A DNA stretch of 64,000 nucleotides from Trematomus loennbergii (lineage: Eukaryota; Chordata; Actinopteri; Perciformes; Nototheniidae). Location of the stretch: the NCBI GenBank assembly GCA_012861695.1, contig JAAOOA010000458.1:26001-90000 (forward strand), written 5' to 3'. Below are positions 46,094-59,087 of this stretch, piece after piece. A program made the translations under genes and the position numbers. Under the pieces are notes generated by a model. That model was not told the origin of the DNA. It made no database searches and was given only the letters and a program-made list of their open reading frames with translations. Position 1 is the stretch's first letter. The number at the start of each line of letters is the position of its first letter.

Positions 46094-46501
46094 AGAGATG
46101 CATGTTATTTACGTTTGCTTTCTCTCATTCCAGGCTTCCTGATTATTTTCACCTGTGTCTCCTGTGCTCATCAATGTCAGCCCCGCCCCTGATTGGTCCC
46201 ACCTGTGTCTAGTTACCCTGTGCTTATATTCCCCTGTCTCCCAAGTGTTCTTTGTCAGTTCGTATTGTCTCTTGCTATGGTCAGGTCTATGCTCTTTGTG
46301 CTCTTGTAAAGTTTGATTCCTCACTACGTGAGCGCTTTCATTTTGTTCCTCTATTTTTGTCATCTCGGTTAGAGATTTGATAGTTACCTTTTTTGTTGTT
46401 CATTGCTGTATTTGGAAAATAAAGTATCTTACAAGTACTTTACCTCTGTCTCCCGGGTCGTGCAATTGGGTCCTACATCCTAAGTGTCTGAGTTCGTAAC
46501 A
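46069..46501 (+). repeat. 3' LTR of the Gypsy element
   Basis: 433 bp, the same length as the 5' LTR, and I found no difference by eye. Both encode the same 84-codon antisense frame, which is a by-product. Confidence 0.92.
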
Positions 46502-47595
<1,094 letters not shown>

Positions 47596-47943
47596 TTTCC
47601 CTCTTGCGTGTTTCTCTGTTTTAATTTGTCCTTCAGCCTTCGATGTGTCACGGTCTTATAATTCCCACCTGCAACTGCGTTAACAGCGAAATATGGGGTT
47701 CTGTGAGGATTTCTTTTTAAAGAATTGTTTTTAGGTATAGAGTTTGCCTCTGTATTATGAAATGAGTGCATACAAAGTACTGATATAGTAATAAAAAAAT
47801 ATTATTTTGTGTAGTTGTATATTGCAATAATAACGTATGGTTGTCACAAAATCCCACGGCACACCCGGACTTGCCTCACGGCACACCAGTGTGCCGCGGC
47901 ACACTGGTGGCCGCGGCACTGGTGTGCACTGGTGTGCCGGGTG

Positions 47944-48322
47944 TTCTCAATCGCGAGTACGCTTGCTTGGTAGCACATGTCTGCCGAGCATCTTGCTTCA
48001 GAAGCGAGGCAAGAATACTTCCTGACATTCGGAAAACAAAGAGTGGAACAGGCTAGCAAGTGTGCAGGTGTGCTCATATGAGAGGCCCCGCCTCTTACAT
48101 CTTCCGCCACAGATTTGGGGAAATTGGTCCGTGCGCAAAGCATTGTGGGATTTTAAGACCGCGGAGTCTACTCATGTGCAGCCTCGATATTTCTCCAAAC
48201 GGAGTACGCCGGCTCGGTAGATTTCCAAGTATACTGGAGATTGGAACAGTACTTCGGCGGCACTCGATGACGTAGTATGCTTGAAATAGTGGCTCTGAAG
48301 CAGCTTTACTCGCGATTGAGAA
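47944..48322. mobile_element. Short element with TTCTCAATCGCGAGTA ends
   Basis: TTCTCAATCGCGAGTA at 47,944-47,959 and its inverse TACTCGCGATTGAGAA at 48,307-48,322. It lies near the right end of hAT 3. No coding frame or target duplication was resolved. Confidence 0.5.
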
Positions 48323-48388
48323 ACCCCACCGTTTGGGAACCCTGCCCTAGGCGGCCGCCTATGTCGCCTATGCCAAAAACCGGCCCTA

Positions 48389-48817
48389 ACAACTTATTTA
48401 ATTTGTTATCACAATTAATAATGTCATGTTTTTTTTATTCTTGAAGAGAATGTCCTTTTTTCTGGCATTCTTCCAGGATTAACAAAAATAAGAATAACAT
48501 TGAGAAAAATCTTTGAAGTAAATGGCTGTTGTTAAACGCTTCCCACATTACTTCAATCGTACAGTAGAAAATATAAAAGTATCCAAGGAATACGCAATAG
48601 AATATATAAAGAATAAATGAAAAATCTCTACAAAAGACAAATACACAACAAAAACAGAAACTTTTGACATAGGTAATATATCGTCAACAAGGCTTCAAAT
48701 GTATTCAGTATTGTATGAACATGTTTTAATTGGGTGTGCACGTCACATCCTCTAGGGGGTCCGGGGGTCTGCCCCCCGGGAAGAAATGTTGAAAATGTAA
48801 AGTAAAATGCTTCAATC
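48389..48817. other. Interior of hAT 2, unassigned
   Basis: AT-rich, between the internal CCGGCCCT end and the second copy of the GGTGCACTTTAAG block. TCTAGGGGGTCCGGGGGTC near 48,751 is the only GC-rich patch. Confidence 0.4.
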
Positions 48818-49796
48818 TGGTGCACTTTAAGCACACATTACTAGAGACCTGATCTACTGTAGGGGGTACAACTCTAAACACCCATATGAAAAAGATCGGT
48901 TTACATTTTAATAACCAAATATGTGAACATAACCAATAACCCATAGCCAATAACAAATAAATGTAACTATTTAATTTGTGTTGTTTCATTCATATCTTAT
49001 TTTACCTAGTTAACATTTATTCATGCATATTTTTTATCTCTCAAGTTTTAAATGATATTTCTGGTTTACTGTCCTATAGTATACACTGAAATGATTTCAA
49101 ACCTGTTTTACCATAATTATAAAGGAGTGCCTTGAAATATTTGTTTACATAAATTGCATTTATCTCTCTTGCTTGCTCCCACGCCCAATTTGGCTGTGAG
49201 CTGCGGACGCCTGATAAGCAACACCCCCACTTTCATCACTTACAGCGCCCATCGTACAGGGCAAATGAAAAGTGTAACCGGGTGAAAAGGGTGTTATATT
49301 TACTTAATTATGAATGTTGTTACATCAAGGCCGAAAATTAGATGAGCGCAAACGGTCAAAAATGTTTTTTTCCCTCCCAGAGCTGCCAGCGCAGCGCCCC
49401 CCATATCTGGCGCCCTAGCGACCGTCTATGTCGCCTATGCCAAAAACCGGCCCTGTACACCATGCTAAATGTATGTCTGCATAAAGCTGAGTTATGATCA
49501 GTCATAATAACACAGCATTTGGTGATGATGAAATAGTTTACAGTGAGATTTACTCCCATACTTTTGGCCATACTCACGCAGCCCTACAAATGAATTGAGA
49601 TTTCCACACAAATGTTCTTTAGCAAGTGTGCAGAGCACTGTTGATTTAAAAAAGCAATTTGAAGGTTGGATATTTGTAAACCTTTTTTTGTGTATATATA
49701 TTAATAATTTAAGATGTAAATTTATTCGAGTTTATTTGTAGTATTTTCTATTTGTATTGTGACATTTGGTGGCATCAATGTGTGCATTTGATACAG

Positions 49797-49869
49797 ATAA
49801 TGGAGCAGTTGCTTTAGGGCCACAGCGTATGGGATATACACTGTGGCCCTAAAGCAACTGCTCCATTAT
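49797..49869. repeat. Perfect 29-bp inverted repeat with 15-nt spacer
   Basis: Left arm 49,797-49,825 and right arm 49,841-49,869 are exact inverse copies (core GGAGCAGTTGCTTTAGGGCC). It lies in the part of hAT 1 outside the nested elements. Confidence 0.9.
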
Positions 49870-50270
49870 AATAATAAGGTCAAATAATGAGATCCTCGAC
49901 CTCCGCCCCCTCTCGCACCTCCACACAGAGCCCCCCCCACATATCAAATCCCAACTTAACCCCTAGTTATAAGGAGTTATACATGTATATCGAGTTAGGT
50001 CATGTGAGTTGAGAATTTTGGGTGTGTTTGTTTTAACTTTTGATGAAGAGATAAAGACCAATACGTTTTTTTAAATCAAGTGATCTTTAATGAATGTGAT
50101 GATTTCCAAGTGTGATTTTGCTTGTGCTCTTAGTTGTTAAGAGGAACTGCAGTTTCGCAGTTTTGTAGGAGGAAGTTCTGTGGTTAGAGCGAGAGGAGGA
50201 TGAGAGGTGAACCGTTTAAGACCTTGTAGGGAAGTCCTGGGGAGGGCAAAAGTACAGTACAATTATTATG

Positions 50271-51316
50271 AGTAGCGCACGTGACTTTACACACGAAGTA
50301 AGTAGCGCACGTGACTTTACACACAAAGTAAGTAGCGCACGTGACTTTACATACGAAGTAAGTAGTGCACGTGACTTTACACACGAAGTAAGTAGCGCAC
50401 GTGACTTTACATACGAAGTAAGTAGCGCACGTGACTTTACATACGAAGTAAGTAGCGCACGTGACTTTACACACGAAGTAAGTAGCGCACGTGACTTTAC
50501 ATACGAAGTAAGTAGCGCACGTGACTTTACACACGAAGTAAGTAGCGCACGTGACTTTACACACGAAGTAAGTAGCGCACGTGACTTTACATACGAAGTA
50601 AGTAGCGCACGTGACTTTACACACGAAGTAAGTAGCGCACGTGACTTTACACACAAAGTAAGTAGCGCAGTGACTTTACACACGAAGTAAGTAGCGCACG
50701 TGACTTTACACACAAAGTAAGTAGCGCACGTGACTTTACACACGAAGTACGTAGCGCACGTGACTTTACATACGAAGTAAGTAGCGCACGTGACTTTACA
50801 CAAAGTAAGTAGCGCACGTGACTTTACACACGAAGTAGTAGCGCATGTGACTTTACACACAAAGTAAGTAGCGCACGTGACTTTACACACGAAGTAAGTA
50901 GCGCACGTGACTTTACACACTAAGTAAGTAGCGCACGTGACTTTACACACGAAGTAAGTAGCGCACGTGACTTTACATATGAAGTAAGTAGCGCACGTGA
51001 CTTTACATACGAAGTAAGTAGCGCACGTGACTTTACACACGAAGTAAGTAGCGCACGTGAATTTACACACAAAGTAAGTAGCGCACGTGACTTTACATAC
51101 GAAGTAAGTAGCGCACGTGACTTTACACACGAAGTAAGTAGCGCACGTGACTTTACACACAAAGTAAGTAGCGCACGTGATTTTACACACGAAGTAAGTA
51201 GTGCACGTGACTTTACACACGAAGTAAGTAGCGCACGTGACTTTACACACGAAGTAAGTAGCGCATGTGACTTTACACACGAAGTAAGTAGCGCACGTGA
51301 CTTTACACACAAAGTA
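50271..51316. repeat. 30-bp minisatellite expanded to about 35 units, intron 1, unit 2
   Basis: Same unit as 22,926-23,076. Almost all units contain GCGCACGTGAC. Variants end ACACACGAAGTA, ACATACGAAGTA or ACACACAAAGTA. The unit is a multiple of three, so minus-strand cysteine/threonine-rich frames of up to 421 codons run through it, which are by-products. Confidence 0.97.
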
Positions 51317-51331
51317 ACTAAAGCAAACTAC

Positions 51332-51470
51332 AAGCAGTGGCTCCGTCTGTAGGGACTTGGGAACCTGAGGTTGCTGGTTCAAGTACCGAAAACAGAGCCA
51401 AGTCTCGGGTAGAGGAACTAAGGCCCCTGAAAGTTGAGGTAACCCTCCGAGGTAGAACGAAGCACAACCA
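51332..51470 (+). repeat. tRNA-derived SINE fragment, unit 2
   Basis: Copy of 23,092-23,223 with small indels, again directly after the 30-bp array. Confidence 0.55.
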
Positions 51471-52142
51471 TGTTCCTTCATTACTTCAATATTTTTGAAA
51501 TGGATGGTTGTATACTGTAAAAATATCTACTGCAACATTTTTAATTCCGTTCATGTTTGTAACCTTCCCATAACGGAAAGATGTGTAGGCTCGTCTAAAG
51601 GGGGCTGAGTCAGGCTTATCACATGTATCTCTGGAAATAATGATCAGAATGTCACCAAATCTGGACTAGATGTTCCCAGAGAGGCAGAGCATACATAAAG
51701 CAAATATTAGATCATTACCTTTTACCATCTTCTAGACGGTGTTACCTCATCAATAAATAATCATTGTATTATAAATCTTAAGGGTATGCTTGCACTGCTA
51801 ATTGCAACATTAAATATATAATGTGCATTTAAAATAGAACATTGGACGTTGGTCTGATTACTTCTGAAAGCATTTTAAAGGTACAACATCAGTTGAGATT
51901 CATACAGGTTTTTTAGCCAATAAATGAAACGTTCAAACCCTTGGGGCTTTCATCTAGCCACTAAAGTAGATCTAGCTAATACCAAGTGCACAGATCATTA
52001 AAGGTAGAGCGGCCATTCAGTCGTATCATGGGACAACATGTGTTCTGTAGCATTGACATATTTACTTGTTGCCTTTTCTACTGAGGTGTGCACTCAACTA
52101 TTATCTAAATGTTCAGCTCAGTTTGAACTCTTTTCTCTGCAG

Positions 52143-52196
52143 CCATGGGAGGATTATTCAGTTCTCCACCCGCTCCACCCGCTCCACCCGCTCCAC
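52143..52196 (+). pseudogene. IFI44-like unit 2, first coding exon
   Basis: Encodes [17 protein letters not shown]. Start at 52,145 and donor GTAAGA. Twelve bases shorter than unit 1, in frame. Confidence 0.7.
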
Positions 52197-53017
52197 GTAA
52201 GACTGTTTTTAAATGATGGACTAAATTACAAGAGTTACACCATTGTTTCGTCTTATCTGAACATTTATTTTCCTTGTCAGTTCTCAGTAAACCATGGAGG
52301 GAAATCAACTGGTGGTAAGTGTGTCTGCATCCTGAAAGCAAACTTATTACTCAGCAGTTTTAGTTTATTACAATTCATCCGAAACAATTTTCATTGGTGT
52401 GCAATGTTACTAATTTGTGATCTGCAGTTAGCAATGTATGCTCTTGAATCACTTGTTTTCCAAAAATCTAATGCATATCAATTTAAAGGTCTCATCACAA
52501 ATAAAAAATGTTATTAACTGTAAAATGTAGGTAGGTAAGAAAGGTTGTTATTAATAAACAAGGCACTACATACATAGCCTTGCGTTAGACTTCCAAAAAA
52601 CATTTGGCAATGCTGCTTTCAGCCATTATGCTTCATATAATCTGAGAGAAGCAGCAAATATTAAAAAATGTTTTATCATAAACTAAAATACCAGCTTAAC
52701 CTTTGTGTGCAGTGTTGTATTATTCTATAGTTTTATTATTTACACTTTTCATCATTTATATTACATTTTATTGTGTTTTGTATATCAACATTTGATCAAT
52801 ATGACTTTTTTAATTCTATTTTACGACATCATTTTTAAAACTATTTTAGACATTGACATTTTGTGACTTCGACTTGTTTGAAAGTTCTGTTTAAACAAAG
52901 TTTGATTGATAACATTGTAAATCAAACTTTATTTAGATAAAAAGTCTTCATGTCTTACAGTATCATACTTTACATTTCCTGCCACTGTTTGAGTCTAATG
53001 TGTCCCTCCCTGATCAG

Positions 53018-53211
53018 TGATAAACAAGGCACTCTGCAGAGTGTGAACGCATCCGACCGAAGACTGAAGGCCGGGTATTCCGGATTCTGCTTCACGGTCT
53101 GATTGGAGCTGGAAAATCCAGTTTCATCAACTCTGGGACAGTGTCTTACAAGGAAGGATGTGCTTTCCGGCTTTGGTGGCCAACTCCTCTACTGACTCTT
53201 GCACCAAAAAG
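53018..53211 (+). pseudogene. IFI44-like unit 2, third coding exon (broken)
   Basis: Matches 25,744-25,936. The early one-base loss changes the frame before the GAGKSS codons and gives the stop at 53,100-53,102. Confidence 0.75.
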
Positions 53212-53460
53212 GTACGTTCAAAGATTTATACACTTTAAAGCGGCAATAGACAACCCTTTAAAGCTCTCCTATTATGATATATTGAACAATATATTATAGG
53301 GCCAAATCTAAAAAACATGTCTCTGAAGTGTTTTGCCAAAATACCAAAGAGATCACCATTCTAGCCTCATCCCCCTCTATTTCAGCCCTGTTGCTAAAGG
53401 GCTGATTCTGGCCCTTAAATGTAGCCGAGCTGCTGCTGGCCACGCCCCTTTGTGGCATCT

Positions 53461-54054
53461 TGTTTGTTTGTTTGTAGCCTTTATTTATCCAGGTTAAAAA
53501 ATCCCATTGAGATCAACGATCTCTTTTACAAGGGAGACCTGCGGTACATTGAGTTACACATATAAAAAACAAACAGAAAACAAAAGGACATCACAACATA
53601 ATTACAGGGGTATACATTAGCATCTATTTACATTTACAGGTATCCAATAATATTTCATCCAGCCGTGCTTTAAAACGATGCAAGGGAATCAAATGCTCAG
53701 TTTCAATGTTTTTTGCATGGTGTTCCAAGCCAGAGGAGCAGCGCACATAAAAGCTTTAGTACCTAAAACAGTCCTAGCACTTGGCACATGTAATAAAAAC
53801 ACATCCTGTGATCTCAGGCAATAGCTACTTGCCACTCTCCGTGAGATCAGAGAGCAGATATAAGTCGGTAGTTTACCCAGCATGGCTTTATATATGAACA
53901 TACCAATGACTGAGCCTCCGTACAGTAAGTGAAGGCAGACCTGCCTTGGCATACAGGGTACAGTGATGAGTAAGTGCTTTACAGTTAGTAACACATCTCA
54001 GAGCACTGTGATCTGCATGCAAGCAGTGAGCTCTGTGAAGAGAAGGCTGTCTAC
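53461..54054 (-). pseudogene. L2/CR1-like LINE 3' part, unit 2 only
   Basis: Minus-strand frame at 53,689-53,994 includes KAMLGKLPTYICSLIS, a YCLRSQD stretch and GTKAFMCAAPLAWNTMQ, typical of the reverse transcriptase end of fish L2/CR1-like elements. The tail is a (TTTG)n/CAAA run with TTTATTTATCCAGG at 53,461-53,495. 5'-truncated. Confidence 0.65.
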
Positions 54055-54133
54055 CCAACCCAGTATCACGGCCAGACGTGTATATGTCACGTTGGTCCAC
54101 GCTGGGAGGCGTCAGGGTGACACGGTTTCACCC
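54055..54133. mobile_element. Terminal fragment of the foldback family
   Basis: CAACCCAGTATCACGGCCAG followed by GACGTGTATATGTCACG resembles the first 75 bp of the element at 16,490. Only one end is present; a CAGGGCCGTTTCTAG hAT-like end follows at 54,134. Confidence 0.5.
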
Positions 54134-55117
54134 AGGGCCGTTTCTAGCTTTTTGGGGGTCCTAGTTTTTTAACTAGGGGATTCCGAAGCCTGCCAGATTA
54201 AGGTGATCTGTGGAGATGCATCAATCTGTTACACTTTAAGAGGAAAACAGGCTAATTTCACAAAAACCAAGCGATTGAAACTTACAAAAAATGATATTAA
54301 AAAGGTAAACAACAAGGCTCCTCTACGTCAATACATGCAAGAGATGCAGCATTTTCTCAACAATGTTAATTTACATTTCTCATTTCCTCAGACGTCACTC
54401 ATTGGGTGACAGCCCAACGATGATTTGGACTTTATTACCCCAAAAACACAAGCCTCAGCTTTGCTATCATTGCAGTTTAGTTGTGTTTTATCCTACATTG
54501 ATTGTTAAGTGTATAATGCTTCACCGAACACAGGAGGGGCTCGGCTGTCTACAAATAAAGACGGCTCATTTTAACTCTCCCCAAATATATTTAGGCTGAA
54601 CCTGAACTTTCAGCTTGGGGGCCCCTAGTGGCCGCAGGGGCCCTGTGCATCTGCACAGTCTGCCTATAGGAAGAAACGGCCCTGTCCGTTGTTCCCCGTT
54701 TTTAGAGATGTGGGTACGGAGGAAAAGAGAGAGGGTTGTATTTTCGGACACACATTTATTACATTACATGTATTATATATAAAAACATATCAAAAAGTGC
54801 ATTTTACATAATAGGTGACCTTTAAGTTACCTCTTGTATTTGATGTACAGAGATCGGATGGCCCTGAGTTTATATGCCTTCTCCAATTCCACAAAACAAA
54901 TGTGGATCGGACAGGCATACTCCCTTCCTGGATCCTTGCAAGATTAAAAGCTGGTCCGTCGTTCCTTGACCAGGCCTGAATCCGCATAATTGGTATCATT
55001 AAGGAGTTATTTCAGAAACCAACATAGGCCATAACAGTTTCATTTATCAACATGTAGTGTAACTTAACGGACCATCGGCCTCTCACTTCTCCCTCAGCCA
55101 GTCGCTGAAACAAACTA

Positions 55118-55972
55118 GCTTGTTTACGTTCTCAGATGTCAAGGCTGCTCTCTTCTTTTGCACTATGTTGCAAAAACAGTAACAAGTCAATCCAATTTTA
55201 ATAAAACTGTTAAATGTGGGTGTGTGGCTATTTTACCTGCATGGTTCAAGGAGGGTCTCCAGCCTCTGCAGTTTGTCCCACTCAGATGTGGTCAACTTGA
55301 CTAACTTGTGCTTCTGTCAGCCCAGCGTTGCCTTTACAGCCTCCTGGTTCTTCAGGAGGCGAGCGACGAGTTCCATCTTGTTGAAACATCCTGTATTAGT
55401 TGCTCCCTCTGCTGCTTGTGCAGTTCCTCCGTATTGGCAGGGCTGTGTTTGGTCTGTCCTCTACCACTGAAATTGGCCTGCAGTCCATTGCAATCCATTT
55501 CGTGATTGAGTTGGTTAATCTGTCACAGGTAGACTTCCTCAATCTGCGTCTGAATGCCTGATCGAGAGTGCCTTGACAAGACTGGTCGCTCACTTTAGCA
55601 TCAGCGGCGCTGCTAGCTAGCACCGAGCTAGCTGCTAAATGCTTTGCGTTGAGGTGATATTTCAGGCTTGAAGTACTCCCATGGTAAGAAAATCATTTGC
55701 TGCAGGAATTGCAAAGAACGGTGCTCCTATCCACAGTTCCATCCGGGCGTTTTTTAAATGTAAATTTTCCATTCACTGGGCCAAGTACTGTTTTCTCATC
55801 CGCTTCCATCATGCTGACAAGGCTACTGTGGCTGCGGCGCGTCTGTTGACGTAACTTTGGTTCAAGGGGGCATCTGGAGCGCGATTAATCTGCAATCATT
55901 TTTTTGATCATTTTTTTCTGTGATTAATTAATTAATTTATCATAATTAAACACACTAATTTCACAGCCCTAG
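55118..55972 (-). pseudogene. hAT transposase 5' part with BED finger, unit 2
   Basis: Copy of 27,040-27,907 with the same order of blocks, including the minus-strand [19 protein letters not shown] stretch at 55,396-55,623. Confidence 0.6.
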
Positions 55973-56151
55973 TAATAAGCATTAGTGACAGATTCATCAG
56001 CCAATCAGATTTTCTGAGCTAAACTTCTGTCATGAACTTCCTTCGTAGCATGGACTTTATTGACAAGTGTCGGGTGAGTACGTTACTATTCGGGTCATTT
56101 AGAGTGAGAGTGCACAATGACACAATTTAATAAAAGACTTCATGATCAATA

Positions 56152-56800
56152 GGCGCTTTCACACCGGAGTACTTTTCCCAGGAATAGTTCCGATAGTTCC
56201 TGGGATTTTGCGTTCACACCAAAAAAATCTGGAACTAGAACTTTTTTTGCGAACTTTTCACCCCTTTTTAGTCCCTGCTAGAGAGGTGGTACTTTCCTGG
56301 GGAGGAAAAGATTCCAGGTTTCTGATTGGCTGGGCGGATTGCAAACCACGCCCCGTAAACTCTGAAAGTTTTCTGAAGCCGCCATTTAATTGTCTCACAT
56401 TAGCATTAGCATTAGCCCAGCGCAACCAACGGAGAGAGACTAACTTATGGCAACACAAAAGAAAACATGGGAGGTGGAGATGAGGAGGTGTCGGCGTTCG
56501 ACGATTTACTCGGAAGGCTTCAGTAGAAGCTGCTGGGAGTCCCAGCAGCTTCTACTGAAGCCTTCCCAACTCTGGGGACTTCCAGCCGGGGACTTCGGGT
56601 GGCAGTATACGCCGTGAAAGTTGTTTGCAGCCTGCCAGTACAGAAGAAGAAGAAGTGACGTCAGCGGCTTCATTTGCGTATCTCCCTCAGGGACTTATTC
56701 CGTGTGAACGCGTTCTACTAGATAGTTCCAGAACTAAAGATTTCCGGGGAACTAAGGTCCGTGAACTATTCCTGGGAAAAGTACTTGGTGTGAAAGCGCC
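56152..56800. mobile_element. MITE with long TIRs and central palindrome, unit 2
   Basis: Copy of 28,091-28,749. The central inverted repeat is longer here, about 27 bp per arm (56,512-56,538 and 56,540-56,566). Confidence 0.6.
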
Positions 56801-57093
56801 TAATGTTGGGACATTTCACCTGCATTTAACCCTTATCTAGTGTACTGTTGTGACTGTTGATCAGCTGTCGTATTGTTGAGAGACTTTTTGGCATAATGTG
56901 CGCATCATTTGATTATGGCTGCGTTGGCTGTAACTGTGTGTGTATGTGCTTTTCAATTGTTTACTGAAGGCCTGTCTAAAGCCCCACGGTATGCCACTGC
57001 TAGGATATGCTACAGGAATGGGCGATCAGAAAGGAAACTGAAAAAACAAAGGACATTAAAATAAATACATTTTTCTCCATGTGTGGTTCACAG

Positions 57094-57255
57094 CACACAA
57101 CTTACAAGTTCAATAATGGAAACCAGGACACCTTCTACCCTTTTGTCATCAATGATAATATGGGCCTGAGAAACAACTGCAGCCGAAGCAACGGAAACAA
57201 CCATGTGAGGTATATCGAACTGGCGTTGAAGGGACATGTGTCTGAAGGATACACG
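57094..57255 (+). pseudogene. IFI44-like unit 2, fourth coding exon (open)
   Basis: Open for 54 codons ([20 protein letters not shown] at the start, DNMGL kept). By itself intact, but downstream of the stop in the previous exon. Confidence 0.75.
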
Positions 57256-57462
57256 GTAGGTACAGCGTCTGTAAACTCTAATATAAGGGGTAAATGGTTC
57301 TCTGAATCTGTTTTGGTTGTTAGCCTGAAATAAGGTCTGTGGTTACACAAGCCGAAGAGATTTTAGCGTTTTGTTCTAAGACATAAAATACATCAGTAAA
57401 TACCCCACTGGTGATTTAAAAAAGGGAGGTGTCTTAATGAGACGACTAAACGTCATCGCCCC

Positions 57463-57970
57463 CAACATTAGCCGCCTTTAGCTTAGCGGTGGTGACGTGA
57501 AGTCATGTGACCTTGCTGTAGTTCCTTTATAGCCCAACATAGCCACCTTTAGCTTAGCGGTGGTGACGTGAAGTCATGTGACCGTGCTGTAGTTCCTTTA
57601 TAGCCCAACATTAGCCACCTTTAGCTTAGCGGTGTGGGACGTGAAGTCATGTGACCGTGCTGTAGTTCCTTATAGACCAACATTAGCCACCTTTAGCTTA
57701 GCAGTGGTGACGTGAAGTCATGTGATCGTGCTGTAGTTCCTTTATAGCCCAACATTAGCCACCTTTAGCTTAGCGGTGGTGACGTGAAGTCATGTGACCG
57801 TGCTGTAGTTCCTTTATAGCCCAACATTAGCCACCTTTAGCTTAGCGGTGGTGACGTGAAGTCATGTGACCGTGCTGTAGTTCCTTATAGCCCAACATTA
57901 GCCACCTTAGCTTAGCGGTGGTGACGTGAGGTCATGTGACCGTGCTGTAGTTCCTTTATAGCCCAACATT
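57463..57970. repeat. 72-bp minisatellite, about 7 units, intron 5, unit 2
   Basis: Same unit and similar copy number as 29,417-29,927, with scattered one-base indels. Confidence 0.95.
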
Positions 57971-58223
57971 AGCTTTTACTTCAGAAATCATAAAGAGGTG
58001 TTAATATGTGGAGATTATCCTGCTGAAATAAACGTGTAAGTATCATAAACATTTGTTTGACAAAGAGATCATTTTCTGCAATAATCCAAAAATCACAAGG
58101 AGAAATCCCATTGGAGCAGGGAGATGCTGCCTTCAGGGACCAACACAGAAATCCCACATCCCTGCAGGATCTTATTAATCTTAGTTATTGTCATCCTTTA
58201 ACTTAAATTCACTTGATTTTCAG

Positions 58224-58392
58224 TTCAAACCTGAACCAGGATGTCGATGGATGATCCATTCTTGAACCTAAAACCAAGTGCCAACGACAAAGTGCATGTC
58301 CTGGTTTTTGTTATTGATGCCAGCACGTTCTCTCAGATGAATGAAAAGCTGTGAGACGATACAGGACATCATAGATAAGGCCAGGCGACTGG
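58224..58392 (+). pseudogene. IFI44-like unit 2, fifth coding exon (broken)
   Basis: Matches 30,181-30,352 but is three bases shorter through three separate losses, so the middle part is out of frame. Confidence 0.7.
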
Positions 58393-58508
58393 GTGAGAGC
58401 TGAAACCATGTTTATTATCGTTCACTTTATTCTCACATTCACAGAAAACTGCATGTTTGATAAACGTCAGCTTTAACGGCTTCATGGTAATGTTTCATTC
58501 CACGACAG

Positions 58509-58609
58509 ATATTCCTCAAGTGGCCCTTCTCACCAAAATCGATGAGTTCTGTCCTGAGAGTCAACAAGACGTAAAGAATGTCTACAAGAGCAAGATACTG
58601 ATGGAAAAG
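58509..58609 (+). pseudogene. IFI44-like unit 2, sixth coding exon
   Basis: Open, keeps LLTKIDE. 101 bp as in unit 1. Confidence 0.7.
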
Positions 58610-59087
58610 GTATATTAGTTAACATATATGATGCTTGCTGTTATCAAACATTAGCTATCAATCTAACAAGCTGTACAGCGTTAGCTAGTTATCTCCTTGA
58701 CAAGCTAGCTAACGTTTGCTATCGCTTTAACTAGTTAGCTAGCTTACGTTAGCTACTTATCCAACAAGCCAGCTAGCCATGTAAGCTATGTATCTCACAT
58801 CTCCAAACATCGCTGTCAATTCTAAAATATACCTTTTTTCGGTAAAGTAAAGGCAAATTGTTAATTGAAATAGTGAGTTTCTCTCCTGAAAAACAGTTCA
58901 TTTAAAAGCTTCAAAACATTTAATTTGGCAATTATTGAATATTGCATCAAACCCTTATATGTTATTTGAACTGTTGTGATATTACAAAGTCCTTGAAGAA
59001 CCTATTGGACAAAATATAAAAGGTGGCGTGAAAACATGGTCAGTATTTGATTTCTCAACCTGAATTTCTTTTGGTTTCTAATCATAG

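Larger units (their letters stand above)
41231..46501 (+). mobile_element. Ty3/Gypsy chromovirus (Tf1/sushi-like), nearly complete
   Basis: 5,271 bp. LTRs of 433 bp each begin TGTTGTGCACC and end CGTAACA, with the 5-bp duplication GAGGG at 41,226-41,230 and 46,502-46,506. Contents in order: self-complementary primer site, gag, a -1 frameshift signal, then protease, reverse transcriptase, RNase H, integrase and chromodomain, and a purine tract. LTRs look identical by eye, so the insertion is recent. It interrupts the last codons of the hAT 3 transposase. A frame break in the integrase region is the only lesion noticed. Confidence 0.92.
53262..54821. mobile_element. TTAA-flanked element, intron 4, unit 2, with further insertions
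   Basis: TTAA at 53,258-53,261 and 54,822-54,825. It is about 790 bp longer than in unit 1 because a LINE fragment and a hAT-like piece sit at about 53,461-54,250, after the shared GTGGCATCT. Confidence 0.6.

Noticed and set aside
50271..51316. CRISPR-like array
   Set aside because: Units are contiguous with no unique spacers, and the setting is a vertebrate intron.
50216..51481. Minus-strand frame of 421 codons rich in C, T, V and K
   Set aside because: It follows the 30-bp array, whose length is a multiple of three. The equivalent frame in unit 1 is only as long as its five units.
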